A stretch of 64,000 nucleotides of DNA, taken from positions 1-64,000 of the forward strand of contig CAMJJD010000005.1 in the NCBI GenBank assembly GCA_946406015.1, given 5' to 3'. Shown piece after piece: positions 28,425 through 39,344 of the stretch (the first letter of the stretch is position 1; each line of letters opens with the position of its first letter). The stretch comes from an uncultured Bacteroidales bacterium. GTDB lineage: Bacteria > Bacteroidota > Bacteroidia > Bacteroidales > P3. The notes under the pieces are model-generated. The model was not told the DNA's origin. It ran no database searches and saw only the letters and a program-made list of their open reading frames with translations. A program made the position numbers and the translations under genes.

Positions 28425-31328
28425 ATGAAGAAAATAGCAATGTCCCTCTGTTTCGTGGCTATGGCAATAATGGCCGGAGCACAGCAGTACCAGTACAAGA
28501 CCTATGACAACGACCCGCTCGGGGTGCGTGAATACACCCTCAGCAATGGTTTGAAGGTGTTTATGAGCGTCTACAAGGATGCCCCACGCATCCAGACCTA
28601 CATTGCCGTGCGCGCCGGTTCGAAAAACGACCCCTCGGAAACCACCGGTCTGGCCCACTATCTGGAGCACATGCTCTTCAAGGGCAGCCACCAGCTGGGT
28701 ACCACCGACTGGGAGCGAGAGAAAGAGGAGCTGCAGAAGATTGAGAACCTCTACGAGGTGTATCGCAAGACGACCGACGAGGCGGCTCGTGCGGCTATCT
28801 ACCACCAGATTGACTCCATCAGCTATGTTGCCTCGACGATTGCCATTGCCAACGAGTATGACAAGTCGATGACGGCCATCGGCAGCGAGGGCACCAACGC
28901 CTTCACTTCGAACGACTACACGATGTATGTGGAGAACATACCGTCCAACCAGCTGGAGACCTGGGCCAAGGTGGAGGGAGACCGTTTCCCCAACCTGGTG
29001 CTGCGTCTGTTCCACACCGAGCTGGAAGCCGTCTACGAGGAGAAGAACATTGGCATGGCTCAGGACAACCGCCGCGTCAACGAGACGATGATGGCGGCCC
29101 TGTTCCCCCACCATCCCTACGGCCAGCAGACCACTATCGGCACCATTGAGCACCTGAAGAATCCCTCGATGAAGAACATCCGCGAATACCATGCCGCCTA
29201 CTATGTGCCCAACAATATGTGCATTGCTATGGCGGGCGACTTCAACCCCGACGAGGCCATAAAGATTATCGACAAATACTTCGGCAGCTGGGTGCCGGGT
29301 ACGGTTCCCCCATTCACCAAGGTGAAAGAGGATCCCATTACCACGCCCATCATCCGCCTCGTGAACGGCCAGGACCCTGCCAACCTCACCATTGCCTTCC
29401 GCATAGAAGAAGGTAACGGAAGCCGCGACGCCCTGCTGGCCCAGGCCATGGAGATGGTGTTGAACAACGGCAGTTGTGGCCTCATCGACCTCAACCTTAA
29501 TCAGAAACAGCTTTGCCTCGGCGCCTACGCCGGTACCTACATGCTGAACGACTATGCCGCCTTCATGCTTGGCGGCCGCCCCACCCAAGGTCAGAGCCTC
29601 GGCCAGCTGCGCGACCTGTTGCTGGAGCAGCTTGACCTGGTGAAGCAGGGTAAGTTCGACGAGAGTCTCCTTGAGGCCAGCATCAATCAGTTGAAACTTC
29701 AAATCATGAAGCAGGCCGAGAGCAACAACAGCCGTGCCAGCCAGATGGCCTACGCCTTCGTGCAACACCGCAACTGGGGCGACGTCTGCAACGAAATCAA
29801 CGAGCTTGCCAAGATTACGAAGAAAGACATCGTCGACTTCGCCAACCGCATCTGCAAGGACAACAACTACGTCATCGTCTACAAGCACCAGGACACCCCC
29901 GACCCGGTGACCAAGGTGCAGAAACCCGCCATCACCCCCATCTTCGTGAGCCGCGACACCGAGAGCCCCTTCCTGGCCCAAGTGAAGGCCGACGCCGCCA
30001 AGGCCAAACCGATACAGCCTGTCTTCGTGAACTTCAAGAAAGACCTGCAGAAAGGCAAGACTGCCAACGGCAGCGAGGTGCTGTATGTGAAGAACGTGGA
30101 GAACGGTACCTTCAACCTGCAGTACCGCTTCAATTTCGGCTACGCCGCCAATAAGGCCATCGACCTGGCCTCCGACCTGGTGGAATATCTCAATACCGAC
30201 AAACACACTGCCGAACAGCTGCAGGAAGAATTCTATAAGCTGGCCTGCAGCTATAACATCCACGTGGGCGACGAGGACATCACAGTGGGCATCAGCGGCT
30301 TGGCTGAGAATATGGAGAAAGCCATGACCCTCGTGGAGGAAATCATGGCTACCTGCCAGCCCGACGACGAGTCCCTGCAGATGCTTGTGGAGCGCCTCAT
30401 CAAGAGCCGTACCGACAACAAGACCAACCAGCGTGCCGCTTTCCGCGCCCTGAACACCTACGGCGTATGGGGTGAGGAATACATCAAGGAGAACACCGAA
30501 AGCGATGCCCAACTCCGCGCCTACACCGCCAAGCAGCTCACCGACGCCCTCCACGGCCTCTTCCAGTACAAGCACCGCGTGCTCTACTACGGCCCGTTAA
30601 GTCTCAAGGAGGTCACCGCCGCCGTCGACCGCATCCACACTGTGAAACCCTCCAAGGATGTTCCCGCCAACAAGGTCTTCCATCCCCAGCCCGTCAACGA
30701 GAACACGGTGTTCTTCGTCAACTACGACGCCAAAAACACCTACGTCACCGAATACTTCCGTGGCGAGCACTACAACACCGCCATCTCACCCAAGGTATAT
30801 CTCTTCAACGAATACTTCGGCGGTTCGATGAATGCCATCGTCTTCCAGGAGATGCGTGAAAAGCGCAGCCTTGCCTACAGCGCCAGCAGCTACTACTCCA
30901 ACAGCGGACACAAGGACGGCTACTTCTACAACAGCGCCAACGTCATCACCCAGAACGACAAGCTCTTCGACGCCCTGAACGCCTACGAGGAACTCTTCAA
31001 CGACATGCCTGAGGCTGAAGCCAACTTCAAACTGGCGAAGGATGCCCTCATCGCCGGCAGCCGCACCAAACGTACCACCAAGATGGCCATCATCAGTGTC
31101 TACCTGCATTGCGAGCGCATGGGTCTCAAAGAACCTCTGAACAAGCAAAACTTCGCCGCCTACCAGAAGATGACCATGAACGACCTCACCAGCTTCCAGA
31201 AACAGTACATAAAAGGACAGAAAAAGAGCTATCTCATCCTCGGCAAGGAGAGCGAGATAGACTTCAACAAACTGGCCAAGTTCGGCAAAGTGAAGAAACT
31301 CACGCTAAATGACATCTTCGGATACTAA
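28425..31328 (+). CDS. M16 family zinc metallopeptidase (two-domain, secreted)
   Basis: Signal peptide; HYLEHMLFKG (HxxEH); tandem inactive C-terminal half. Confidence 0.92.
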   Translation: MKKIAMSLCFVAMAIMAGAQQYQYKTYDNDPLGVREYTLSNGLKVFMSVYKDAPRIQTYIAVRAGSKNDPSETTGLAHYLEHMLFKGSHQLGTTDWEREKEELQKIENLYEVYRKTTDEAARAAIYHQIDSISYVASTIAIANEYDKSMTAIGSEGTNAFTSNDYTMYVENIPSNQLETWAKVEGDRFPNLVLRLFHTELEAVYEEKNIGMAQDNRRVNETMMAALFPHHPYGQQTTIGTIEHLKNPSMKNIREYHAAYYVPNNMCIAMAGDFNPDEAIKIIDKYFGSWVPGTVPPFTKVKEDPITTPIIRLVNGQDPANLTIAFRIEEGNGSRDALLAQAMEMVLNNGSCGLIDLNLNQKQLCLGAYAGTYMLNDYAAFMLGGRPTQGQSLGQLRDLLLEQLDLVKQGKFDESLLEASINQLKLQIMKQAESNNSRASQMAYAFVQHRNWGDVCNEINELAKITKKDIVDFANRICKDNNYVIVYKHQDTPDPVTKVQKPAITPIFVSRDTESPFLAQVKADAAKAKPIQPVFVNFKKDLQKGKTANGSEVLYVKNVENGTFNLQYRFNFGYAANKAIDLASDLVEYLNTDKHTAEQLQEEFYKLACSYNIHVGDEDITVGISGLAENMEKAMTLVEEIMATCQPDDESLQMLVERLIKSRTDNKTNQRAAFRALNTYGVWGEEYIKENTESDAQLRAYTAKQLTDALHGLFQYKHRVLYYGPLSLKEVTAAVDRIHTVKPSKDVPANKVFHPQPVNENTVFFVNYDAKNTYVTEYFRGEHYNTAISPKVYLFNEYFGGSMNAIVFQEMREKRSLAYSASSYYSNSGHKDGYFYNSANVITQNDKLFDALNAYEELFNDMPEAEANFKLAKDALIAGSRTKRTTKMAIISVYLHCERMGLKEPLNKQNFAAYQKMTMNDLTSFQKQYIKGQKKSYLILGKESEIDFNKLAKFGKVKKLTLNDIFGY

Positions 31329-31329
31329 C

Positions 31330-31570
31330 GGATGAGAGTCGAAGAGTCGAAGAGACGTCAAGACAACGAGACGTCGAGTGACTGAGTGGCTGGGTGACTG
31401 AGTGGCTGGGTTGCTGAGTCAACGAGACGTTGAGTAGAAGAGTGGAAGAGTCGAAAATTATGATAATGGTTAATGGTTAACGGTTAATGTTAAAGAGTCA
31501 AAAAGTAGAAGAGTCAACAAGCCAAGAAGTCATGTTAACGGTTAATGTTTAAAGAGTCGAAAAAGTACTT
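31330..31570. repeat. Degenerate 7/8-mer repeat tract running into the next gene's start
   Basis: gtgactgagtggctgg, aatggttaatggttaacgg, agagtcaaaaagtagaag. Confidence 0.8.
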
Positions 31571-33218
31571 AATACTTAAAACTAAACACTTAACGCTTAT
31601 TCCAGCCATTGTTGTGGTGTTGGTTGGCTTGTCCCTTGGACTGCCTCGCCTTCGACAGTCGCCGGCGTTCGTCCATGCCTGGGCGCAAGCTGACCGTTAT
31701 GCTCTGGCAGTGGGCTTCACCGAGAACGGGCACGACTTGTTCCATCCCGAAACTAAAATCTACAATAAGCAGTTCCCCCATAAGTGGAAGGTGGATGACG
31801 GAAGCACCGTGACTGCCGTCGATCTTCCACTCCACGAGTACATCATCAGCCTGCTGATGCTCCTCTGCGGCACCACTGCACCATGGGTGTTCCGAGGCTT
31901 TACACTGCTGGTCAGCCTAGTAGGAGTGTGGTTTCTCTTCTTGATGGCGTACCGGCTGACGGGTGACTCCCTCAAGTCGCTGCTGGTGACGCTTGTGGCA
32001 CTCACTTCACCGCTCTACGTCTATTACTTCGCCAACTACTTACCCTCCGCACCAGCGTTGGCTTTCGCAATGGCTGGTTTGTGGGTCTACATGCGCTACT
32101 ATCAGGACGACAGCCGTTGTCAGGAGTGCTTGGTGTCAAGTGGTAAGTGTTTGGTGGTAAGTGTTAAGTGCTCTTCGGCCCACAGACTCAAGGACTCACA
32201 GACTCAAGGACTCACAGACTCGAAGTCTCACAGACTCAAGGACTCAAGGACTCTCTATTGGCATGTGGCCGTAGGTCTGGTGGCGATGGCTACATTGGTA
32301 CGCACATCGTATGCCGTTCTGCTGATTGCCCTATGTGCATTCGAGGCGTTGCGTATCCTGCACCATGAGACCACCTTGTGGAACAAGGTGCCGTCGCTGG
32401 CGGTGGCCGCATTGGCCATTGCGGGCTATATGCTGTGGAACAGACACCTGCGAGAGGCATACGGTTCGGTGTTTCTCAGCCAACTGATGCCCCCCCGCAG
32501 TTGGGAGGATGTGACTACCGTGTTCGACGAGATGCACTGGCACTGGCGTTTCGAGTACTTCACGCGTCTGCAACACTGGCTGGTGGCAGTCGCCTGTGTG
32601 GCCGCTGTGGTGCTTCTCGTCATTAGGAAACGACGCGGAGGCTCCCTTTCGCTCGGATGGTTTGCCACCATCTGGTGGCTGGGCGAAATGTGCTTTTTTG
32701 TGGCTATGCTCCGTCAGTATCAAAACCACGACTACTACTTCCTCGACAGCTTCTTCCTGCCGGCGCTCTTCACCTTCATCTTGGCGTTGCGGGTGCTGCC
32801 CGCTGTCAAAGGCCATCTGCCTGGAGTGATAGCGCTGGTGGCGCTGGGCTGCGTGATGTATGGCGAGGCTACCCGCAAAGTTTCCGACCGTTGCTGGGAA
32901 GGGGACAGAGCCTACATCACCTCGCAGCACTTCCAAGGCTCTGACCGTTGGCTCGACGAGCAAGGGGTATCACGTGATGCCCGCATCCTCGCCTTTCTGG
33001 CCTATCCCCAGAACGGTCCCCTTCTCCAGATGGGACGCAAAGGCTACACCGTGATGAACTACGACGAGGGAGTTGTCGATGCCGCGATGGGGTTCCCCTA
33101 CGACTATGCTGTGATGGAGAATGACCATATTACCGAGGAAACCCTCGTCGTGCTGCAGCAATGGGATTTGATTGCCGACAATGGCACCCTCTCCCTGTTT
33201 AAAAAGAAACAAAACTAA
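31545..33218 (+). CDS. Multi-pass membrane glycosyltransferase-like protein (GT39/ArnT-like) with an internal repeat-derived segment
   Basis: Hydrophobic segments; segment SSGKCLVVSVKCSSAHRLKDSQTQGLTDSKSHRLKDSRT encoded by repeat DNA. Confidence 0.65.
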   Translation: MFKESKKYLILKTKHLTLIPAIVVVLVGLSLGLPRLRQSPAFVHAWAQADRYALAVGFTENGHDLFHPETKIYNKQFPHKWKVDDGSTVTAVDLPLHEYIISLLMLLCGTTAPWVFRGFTLLVSLVGVWFLFLMAYRLTGDSLKSLLVTLVALTSPLYVYYFANYLPSAPALAFAMAGLWVYMRYYQDDSRCQECLVSSGKCLVVSVKCSSAHRLKDSQTQGLTDSKSHRLKDSRTLYWHVAVGLVAMATLVRTSYAVLLIALCAFEALRILHHETTLWNKVPSLAVAALAIAGYMLWNRHLREAYGSVFLSQLMPPRSWEDVTTVFDEMHWHWRFEYFTRLQHWLVAVACVAAVVLLVIRKRRGGSLSLGWFATIWWLGEMCFFVAMLRQYQNHDYYFLDSFFLPALFTFILALRVLPAVKGHLPGVIALVALGCVMYGEATRKVSDRCWEGDRAYITSQHFQGSDRWLDEQGVSRDARILAFLAYPQNGPLLQMGRKGYTVMNYDEGVVDAAMGFPYDYAVMENDHITEETLVVLQQWDLIADNGTLSLFKKKQN

Positions 33219-33224
33219 CGAACT

Positions 33225-34169
33225 ATGCATAATGAGAAAAAGATTGCCGTCGCCATCCCCTGCTACCGTGTCGAGGAGCACCTTGGCCGTGTGGTGGAGG
33301 ACATCCCCGACTTTGTCGATTACATCCTGCTGGTCGACGACTGCTCACCCGACAGCACACCAGCCTTGATTGACCGGATGGCCGACGGCAGACGCATCGT
33401 CGCACTGCATCATCCTTGCAACCAGGGTGTCGGAGGTGCTATGAAGACAGCTTTCTGCAAGGCCATGGAACTGGGGGCCGACGTGGTAGTCAAGCTCGAT
33501 GGCGACGGTCAGATGGACGCTTCTTTCATCGCCTCGTTGGTCGATGCTCTTCGGGAGGCTGACTTTGCCAAAGGCAACCGTTTGTTCGACCGCCGCATGC
33601 TGCGTCGTATGCCAGCCGTCCGGCGCATTGGCAATATGGGCGTAGGTTTCATGGTGAAGGCCGCCAGTGGCTATTGGAACGTCAGCGACCCCGTCAATGG
33701 ATTCTTCGCCGTTCGTACCGACACGTTGCGGCAGATGGATTTCAGCCGTATCGCAGACCGCTATTTCTTCGAGAGTTCCATGCTCATAGAGATGCACTAT
33801 ACTGGCGCCCGCATCAGCGAAGTGACCATGCCTGCCATCTATGGCGACGAACAGAGCAACCTCAGCATCGGCAAGACACTCCTTTCCTTCCCGCCTCGTC
33901 TGGTGGCTGCGTGGCTCCGCCGTCTGCACTTGAGCTACTTTGTCTACGACTTTAATATATGCTCGCTCTATATCCTTGTGGGACTTCCGTCGTTCCTCTT
34001 CGGACTCATCTTCGGTATATGCGAGTGGATACATTATGCCTCTATCAGCAGCCCGTCGCCCACCGGAACCATCATGGTGGCGGTGCTCACCTTCATCCTC
34101 GGCTTCCAGATGCTGCTGGCAGCGGCCCAGTACGACATCTCGGCACCTAATCCCTTTGACAAACGATGA
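33225..34169 (+). CDS. Glycosyltransferase family 2 (polyprenyl-phosphate mannosyltransferase-like)
   Basis: VAIPCYRVEEHLGRVVEDIPDFVDYILLVDDCSPD, KLDGDGQMD, two C-terminal TM segments. Confidence 0.9.
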   Translation: MHNEKKIAVAIPCYRVEEHLGRVVEDIPDFVDYILLVDDCSPDSTPALIDRMADGRRIVALHHPCNQGVGGAMKTAFCKAMELGADVVVKLDGDGQMDASFIASLVDALREADFAKGNRLFDRRMLRRMPAVRRIGNMGVGFMVKAASGYWNVSDPVNGFFAVRTDTLRQMDFSRIADRYFFESSMLIEMHYTGARISEVTMPAIYGDEQSNLSIGKTLLSFPPRLVAAWLRRLHLSYFVYDFNICSLYILVGLPSFLFGLIFGICEWIHYASISSPSPTGTIMVAVLTFILGFQMLLAAAQYDISAPNPFDKR

Positions 34170-35527
34170 AAGCATTCCGTCGTCCGATAAGCCTCAGTTG
34201 TGTGGCTGTCTTCCTGATTGCCGCTTTTATGCTGCTGCGGATGTTCAACAACCATCGCTACACCGAACCTACGAGAGTCATTGCCTGGGATGTGGTATCC
34301 TACTATGCCTACCTGCCGGCCGCCTTTATCGAGCACGACCTCACACTCTCCTTTACCGAGGGTGAACACACTGGAACCTACTGGCCCGAGACTCTTGCCG
34401 ACGGCCGCAAGGTTGTGAAGACTTCGATGGGTTTGAGCATCATGTATTGTCCATTTTTTCTGGCGGCACATGTGCTTGCACCTGCTTTCGGCTATCCATC
34501 CGACGGTTTCTCGACGCCCTATGCCTTCGCTCTCATGCTGGCAGGACTCGTCTACTGCATTTTAGGCTTGCTGTTGCTCCGACGGCTGCTTCTTCGACAT
34601 TTCCCCGAGTGGGTCACGGCTCTCACGCTGCTCATTGTCGGGCTCTGCACCAACTTATATTGGTATAGCGTCTACGAGGCACCCATGTCGCATGCCTTCA
34701 GTTTCTGCCTGTTTGCCCTCTTCGCATGGCTGACGGAAGTGTGGCACGAGCGGCCTGCTGTATGGTGGTCTTTGGCCATTGGTCTCACGTTGGGACTCAT
34801 CAGCCTTATCCGACCCACAAACGCTTTGGTGGTCGTCTACTTCCTGTTTTACGGCATACAATCCAAGGTGGCAATCCAACAGAAGTGGCGTCTGCTGGCC
34901 GGTTGTTGGTGGCAGTTGCTGCTAATGGCGGCTGCTGCAATACTTGTCTGGGTGCCTCAGATGGCCTACTGGCATCACAACACCGGCCAATGGCTTTTTT
35001 ACTCCTACGGCGGCAACGAACGCTTCTTCTTCGGTGACTCCAAGATAGGGAAGGGACTCTTCGGTTTTCGCAAAGGGTGGCTTGTCTACACTCCCGTGAT
35101 GCTCTTCTCGTTGACAGGTTTGGTACCGCTTTGGTGTCGTTATCGCACTTATTTTTTGGCTATTGCGGTATTTCTAGTGCTCAACCTCTATGTGGTTTTT
35201 TCATGGTGGTGCTGGTGGTATGGCGGCAGCTGCGGTATGCGGGCGCTTATCGAGAGCTACGCCCTGTTGGCCATCCCCTTGGCGGCATGGATTGAGTGGG
35301 TTTCCGACCGTAAGCGACTTCTGCGATGGGTGTTGGTGCTTCTGCTGGCCGCTACGGCAGCCCTTTCGGCATTCCACAACGTGCGCTACATCCATGGTTC
35401 CATCCACTGGGATTCGATGACGCGTGCCGCCTATTTCGACTCCTTCTTCCGGTCTCATCCCTCAAAGAATTTCCAATCCCTTTTAGAAGAACCCGACTAT
35501 GAAGCTGCAAGGAACGGTATTAGGTAG
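34166..35527 (+). CDS. Polytopic membrane protein (glycosyltransferase-C-like)
   Basis: Multi-TM; ATGA overlap with the upstream GT2. Confidence 0.65.
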   Translation: MKAFRRPISLSCVAVFLIAAFMLLRMFNNHRYTEPTRVIAWDVVSYYAYLPAAFIEHDLTLSFTEGEHTGTYWPETLADGRKVVKTSMGLSIMYCPFFLAAHVLAPAFGYPSDGFSTPYAFALMLAGLVYCILGLLLLRRLLLRHFPEWVTALTLLIVGLCTNLYWYSVYEAPMSHAFSFCLFALFAWLTEVWHERPAVWWSLAIGLTLGLISLIRPTNALVVVYFLFYGIQSKVAIQQKWRLLAGCWWQLLLMAAAAILVWVPQMAYWHHNTGQWLFYSYGGNERFFFGDSKIGKGLFGFRKGWLVYTPVMLFSLTGLVPLWCRYRTYFLAIAVFLVLNLYVVFSWWCWWYGGSCGMRALIESYALLAIPLAAWIEWVSDRKRLLRWVLVLLLAATAALSAFHNVRYIHGSIHWDSMTRAAYFDSFFRSHPSKNFQSLLEEPDYEAARNGIR

Positions 35528-36941
35528 ACTTGTCGGGCACCTGGGATTTCTCATCCTCATGGTGATGAGCGTTGTGCTGGCGCAGGAACGCGTGCTCTTC
35601 GTCGACTCGGCAGCACAACTGTTTGAGATGATACAAAGGGAGAGCTTTGTCATCTACGACCACCGCTACACGATGGCCGTCACGCAGTTGCTACCTCTCA
35701 TCGGCATAAAAATTGGACTGTCACTACCGATGCTGGTGGTGCTTTATTCTGTGGCTGCCCCCCTGCTGGCTTACCTGGCTTACCTGTTGCTTGCCTATCG
35801 AGTAAAAGACCTGCCACTGGCGTTGTTGCTACTGTTACCCATGCTCTGCATGTGCCACACCTTCTTCCACGCTATCAGCGAGACTTTCTCGCTGATGATT
35901 TATGCCACCTTGCTGTTGGCTTTGCTCAAGCATCGGCGCAACACTCTTCTCCACGCTGTCGGTGTGGTGCTCTGCACCGTGGCCTGTGTCTTCATGCATC
36001 CCATCGGCATGTTCTTCGTCGTATTCCTGCTAGGATACCATCTTGTCGAGTCCGTGGGGACACGGCGTGCCGTGTCCGCAGAAGTTTTTTCTTGTTGTCA
36101 GTGGAAAGGACTCGCTCTTGTTCCAATGGCGGTCACGCTGGTTGCGTCCGTCATTGTCAAGATGAGTCTGACTTCGGGACACGATGCCGGATACATGCCC
36201 CATTGGGCCGATGTGGTGGGTTGTCTGCGTCATCCGGACGAGATAACTGTTGTAAAAAAACTTTTCGATGGAACGGTCGGGCTCTATCTCATTCCGTTGA
36301 TATTGTATGTTTTGGGACTTGTGTGGCATGTCTGTCGTCACCAATGGTCCCGATTGGCGTGGTGCCTGGTGTTCAACGTGGGTTTCATCTTCCTGACGGC
36401 GGTTGTCTATCGTACAGATTCCAGTCCTATCTGTGTGGAACGTGCCTGGTTGCCGTTGGCTTTCTTTGCCGGTGTGCCTGTGATGTGCGAGGTATTCTCT
36501 GCTGGTCGGATACAGAATGCTTTGTCGGCAGCACTCCTGGCGCTTCTTCTGTGCTCTTTTGGCACCATTGTCCACAACTCGAAACCTTACCGTCTGCGGC
36601 TTGACCTGTTGCAGACGGTCATCGACAAAGAGCGTACAGCGGGACATCGCAAAATAGTCGCCCCTATATCCGAAGTGCCGGTTGTGGAGGTGCAGTCGTG
36701 GGCAGTTGCCTTCGAGACGCTGATCCTTAGCTCATGGAACGGGCCCGACAGTACCGTCACGCTCTACTGCGATGAGTTACCCTACGACGAGGCCGCCTCT
36801 GACTATGAGGTGATCGATGCCTACTTGGCTGTCCCGTGGAACCGACTTTGGAACTACTCTACCCTCAACCCGCGCTATTTCCGTCTGCCGCAGCAGTCCT
36901 ATGTCGTGGTGGGCGGCGATTGTTTTAGAAAACTTCTTTGA
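35499..36941 (+). CDS. Polytopic membrane protein
   Basis: Multi-TM ORF overlapping its upstream neighbour. Confidence 0.6.
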   Translation: MKLQGTVLGRLVGHLGFLILMVMSVVLAQERVLFVDSAAQLFEMIQRESFVIYDHRYTMAVTQLLPLIGIKIGLSLPMLVVLYSVAAPLLAYLAYLLLAYRVKDLPLALLLLLPMLCMCHTFFHAISETFSLMIYATLLLALLKHRRNTLLHAVGVVLCTVACVFMHPIGMFFVVFLLGYHLVESVGTRRAVSAEVFSCCQWKGLALVPMAVTLVASVIVKMSLTSGHDAGYMPHWADVVGCLRHPDEITVVKKLFDGTVGLYLIPLILYVLGLVWHVCRHQWSRLAWCLVFNVGFIFLTAVVYRTDSSPICVERAWLPLAFFAGVPVMCEVFSAGRIQNALSAALLALLLCSFGTIVHNSKPYRLRLDLLQTVIDKERTAGHRKIVAPISEVPVVEVQSWAVAFETLILSSWNGPDSTVTLYCDELPYDEAASDYEVIDAYLAVPWNRLWNYSTLNPRYFRLPQQSYVVVGGDCFRKLL

Positions 36942-37377
36942 TAGTCAGTGACTGGCCGTTGAACACCAGGCTGTCGCCCACACGTTTGCCTCTCAGGGCG
37001 GCATAGATGGGAGTCTGTGCTGAAATGGCAAACCACACCTCATTTCCAACAAGGAACTTGCCAGCCCCAATCGAAAGCAGGAAATGCTGGCGGTCGGTGA
37101 CTACACAGGCACCATGCTCCACGGTATCGAAAGGAGACAGTTTCTGTAGCTCCTGCAAAGCTCGTATGCCGGCCAGCGCGTTGCTGTATTGACGGGCATA
37201 CATGTCGCGCGAGCGCATCATCTTGGTGCGGTACGAGTCGTAGCGGTCCACGTTGGCACCGTAGTCGTTGCTTTGCTGCTGCGCCGAGTCCATCTCCTGC
37301 TTGGCCACAGAAGCAATATGCTCCTGCTGTTGGATGCAGGAGCATATCACTTGTTGGCGTCTCTCTTCACGTGTCAT
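36925..37377 (-). CDS. GreA/GreB-C-terminal-like small protein
   Basis: MTREERRQQVICSCIQQQ...GAGKFLVGNEVWFAISAQTPIYAALRGKRVGDSLVFNGQSLTIKEVF; start moved to the internal Met. Confidence 0.6.
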   Translation of the reverse strand: MTREERRQQVICSCIQQQEHIASVAKQEMDSAQQQSNDYGANVDRYDSYRTKMMRSRDMYARQYSNALAGIRALQELQKLSPFDTVEHGACVVTDRQHFLLSIGAGKFLVGNEVWFAISAQTPIYAALRGKRVGDSLVFNGQSLTIKEVF

Positions 37378-38594
37378 CGGTTGATGCGACCGGGGTAGAC
37401 CCGCAGGGCTTCCTCGAGGCACTTCATGGCCTTCTTGAGGTCGTCGATGCAGATGCAATAGGTGATGCGGGCCTGATGGCGTCCACGTTCCGGATCCACA
37501 TAGAAGCCGGTGGCGGGGGCGAGCATGACGGTGGCACCGTTGTACTGGAAGTCAGTCAGCAGCCATTGGCAGAACTTGTCGCTATCGTCGACCGGCAGAT
37601 CGATGACGGTATAGAAAGCACCCTTGGGCATCGGGCAGAAGCAGCCGGGAATCTTGTTCACGCCTTCGACGACGACGTTGCGGCGAGCGACGTACTCGGC
37701 CTGCACCTTGTCGAAGTATTCCTGCGGGGTGTTGACAGCGGCTTCACCGAAGATTTGTCCGAAACTGGGGGGCGAGAGACGGGCCTGAGCCAGACGCATG
37801 GCGATGGCGTAGACCTCGCTGTTGCGCGTCACGAGGCAGCCCACGCGGGCGCCGCAGGCGCTGTAGCGCTTCGACACCGAGTCGAAGAGGATGGTGTTGC
37901 GCTCCAGCCCTTCAAGCTGCATCACGCTGAAGTGCTTGGCTCCGTCGTAGCAGAACTCGCGGTACACCTCGTCGGCGAAGAGATAGAGGTCGTACTTCTT
38001 GACCAGACCGGCCACTTTCAGCAGCTCCTCATGGGTGTAGAGGTAACCCGTCGGGTTGTTGGGATTGCAGATCATGATGGCCTTGGTGCGCGGCGTGATG
38101 GCCTTCTCGAAGTCCTCGATGGGGGGCAGGGCGAAGCCGGTGCGTATGTCGCTGGGGATGGTGACAATCTTGGCGTCGCAGAGCTTGGCGAAGGTGTTGT
38201 AGTTGGTGTAGTAGGGCTCGGGGATGATGATTTCGTCGCCGGGGTTGAGGCACACGGTGAAAGCCATCTGGAGGGCTTCGCTGCCGCCGGTGGTGACGAT
38301 AATCTGGTTGGGTGTCACGTCGATACCGTGACGATGGTAGTAGTTGCAAAGGGCGCGGCGGTAGGTCTGGATGCCGGCCGAGTGGCTGTATTCAAGCACG
38401 CCGTGGTTCTCCGACATCTCGTTGGCCTTCTCGGCCAGGGCCTTGAGGGCTCCGCTGGGTGTCTCGATGTCGGGCTGGCCGATGTTGAGATGATAGACGT
38501 GCACGCCACGTTCCTTGGCGGCATCGGAGAAGGGGACAAGTTTGCGGATGGCGCTCTGCGGAAGCTCCATTCCTTTATTGCTGATGCTGGGCAT
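37374..38594 (-). CDS. PLP-dependent class I/II aminotransferase
   Basis: LNIGQPDIETPSGALKAL, VTTGGSEALQMAF, NPNNPTGYLYTHEEL, FDSVSKRYSACGARVG. Confidence 0.93.
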   Translation of the reverse strand: MPSISNKGMELPQSAIRKLVPFSDAAKERGVHVYHLNIGQPDIETPSGALKALAEKANEMSENHGVLEYSHSAGIQTYRRALCNYYHRHGIDVTPNQIIVTTGGSEALQMAFTVCLNPGDEIIIPEPYYTNYNTFAKLCDAKIVTIPSDIRTGFALPPIEDFEKAITPRTKAIMICNPNNPTGYLYTHEELLKVAGLVKKYDLYLFADEVYREFCYDGAKHFSVMQLEGLERNTILFDSVSKRYSACGARVGCLVTRNSEVYAIAMRLAQARLSPPSFGQIFGEAAVNTPQEYFDKVQAEYVARRNVVVEGVNKIPGCFCPMPKGAFYTVIDLPVDDSDKFCQWLLTDFQYNGATVMLAPATGFYVDPERGRHQARITYCICIDDLKKAMKCLEEALRVYPGRINR

Positions 38595-38681
38595 AATCTT
38601 TTAAGTGTTTAGTGTTAAGTGTTTAGTGTTAAGTGTTCTTCGCCTTTTCGACTCTTCGACTTTTTCCCACTTACCACTTGA

Positions 38682-39200
38682 CTATCGTGCCACTTCGGCC
38701 TTCTTGTCCATCTTCAGGGGAGCGGGTGCGACCTGCTTGGCGGGCTTGGGCTCGACCTTGGGGGCTGCCTTCTCAGACTGTGCGGGGGCGGCATCCTGCT
38801 TGACAGTGCCTTTGATGCGCAGCACCACGCGCTGGTTGTTCACCGCGTTGCTTGTCACGGTGACGGTCTTCGAGAAACCTCCCACGTTGTTGGTGTTGTA
38901 GTGCACGCCGATGGTGCCCTTCTGGCCGGGCATGACGGGCTTCTGGGTGTACTTGGGGGTGGTGCAGCCGCACGAGGCCTTCACGTTCTGGAGGATGAGG
39001 GGCTCGTCGCCGTCGTTCCAGAACACAAACTCGCAGTCGCCGTTGCCACCCTTCTGGATGGTGCCGTACTGGTGCTCCATTTCTTCGAAGCGGATTTTGG
39101 CGCCGTGTTCAGGTTGTGCACCTGCGGCGGGGGTTTCGTTTTGCGCGTTGGCCATGAAAGCCATGGTGGCAAAAAGGCAAATCAATGCAAACTTCTTCAT
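38682..39200 (-). CDS. DUF1573 domain protein
   Basis: IRFEEMEHQYGTIQKGGNGDCEFVFWNDGDEPLILQNVKASCGCTTPKYTQKPVMPGQKGTIGVHYNT. Confidence 0.92.
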   Translation of the reverse strand: MKKFALICLFATMAFMANAQNETPAAGAQPEHGAKIRFEEMEHQYGTIQKGGNGDCEFVFWNDGDEPLILQNVKASCGCTTPKYTQKPVMPGQKGTIGVHYNTNNVGGFSKTVTVTSNAVNNQRVVLRIKGTVKQDAAPAQSEKAAPKVEPKPAKQVAPAPLKMDKKAEVAR

Positions 39201-39344
39201 AGTTGGTCTATTTTTAATATTTATACTTCAATTAGTTATCGTGCCGTTGCGCTAGCAGTCCCTTTCCTGCAGCGGCTGCAAAATTACTAATTTTTTAGTA
39301 CACACAAAAACTTTTTTCTTGCAAATAAAGTTAAAATGACCTTG

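Noticed and set aside
28404-30575. 723-aa minus-strand ORF
   Set aside because: Lies entirely antisense to the well-supported M16 peptidase; its low-complexity V/L/G/H composition is typical of a shadow ORF in GC3-rich genes.
37371-38612. 413-aa plus-strand ORF
   Set aside because: Antisense to the motif-supported aminotransferase at 37374-38594.
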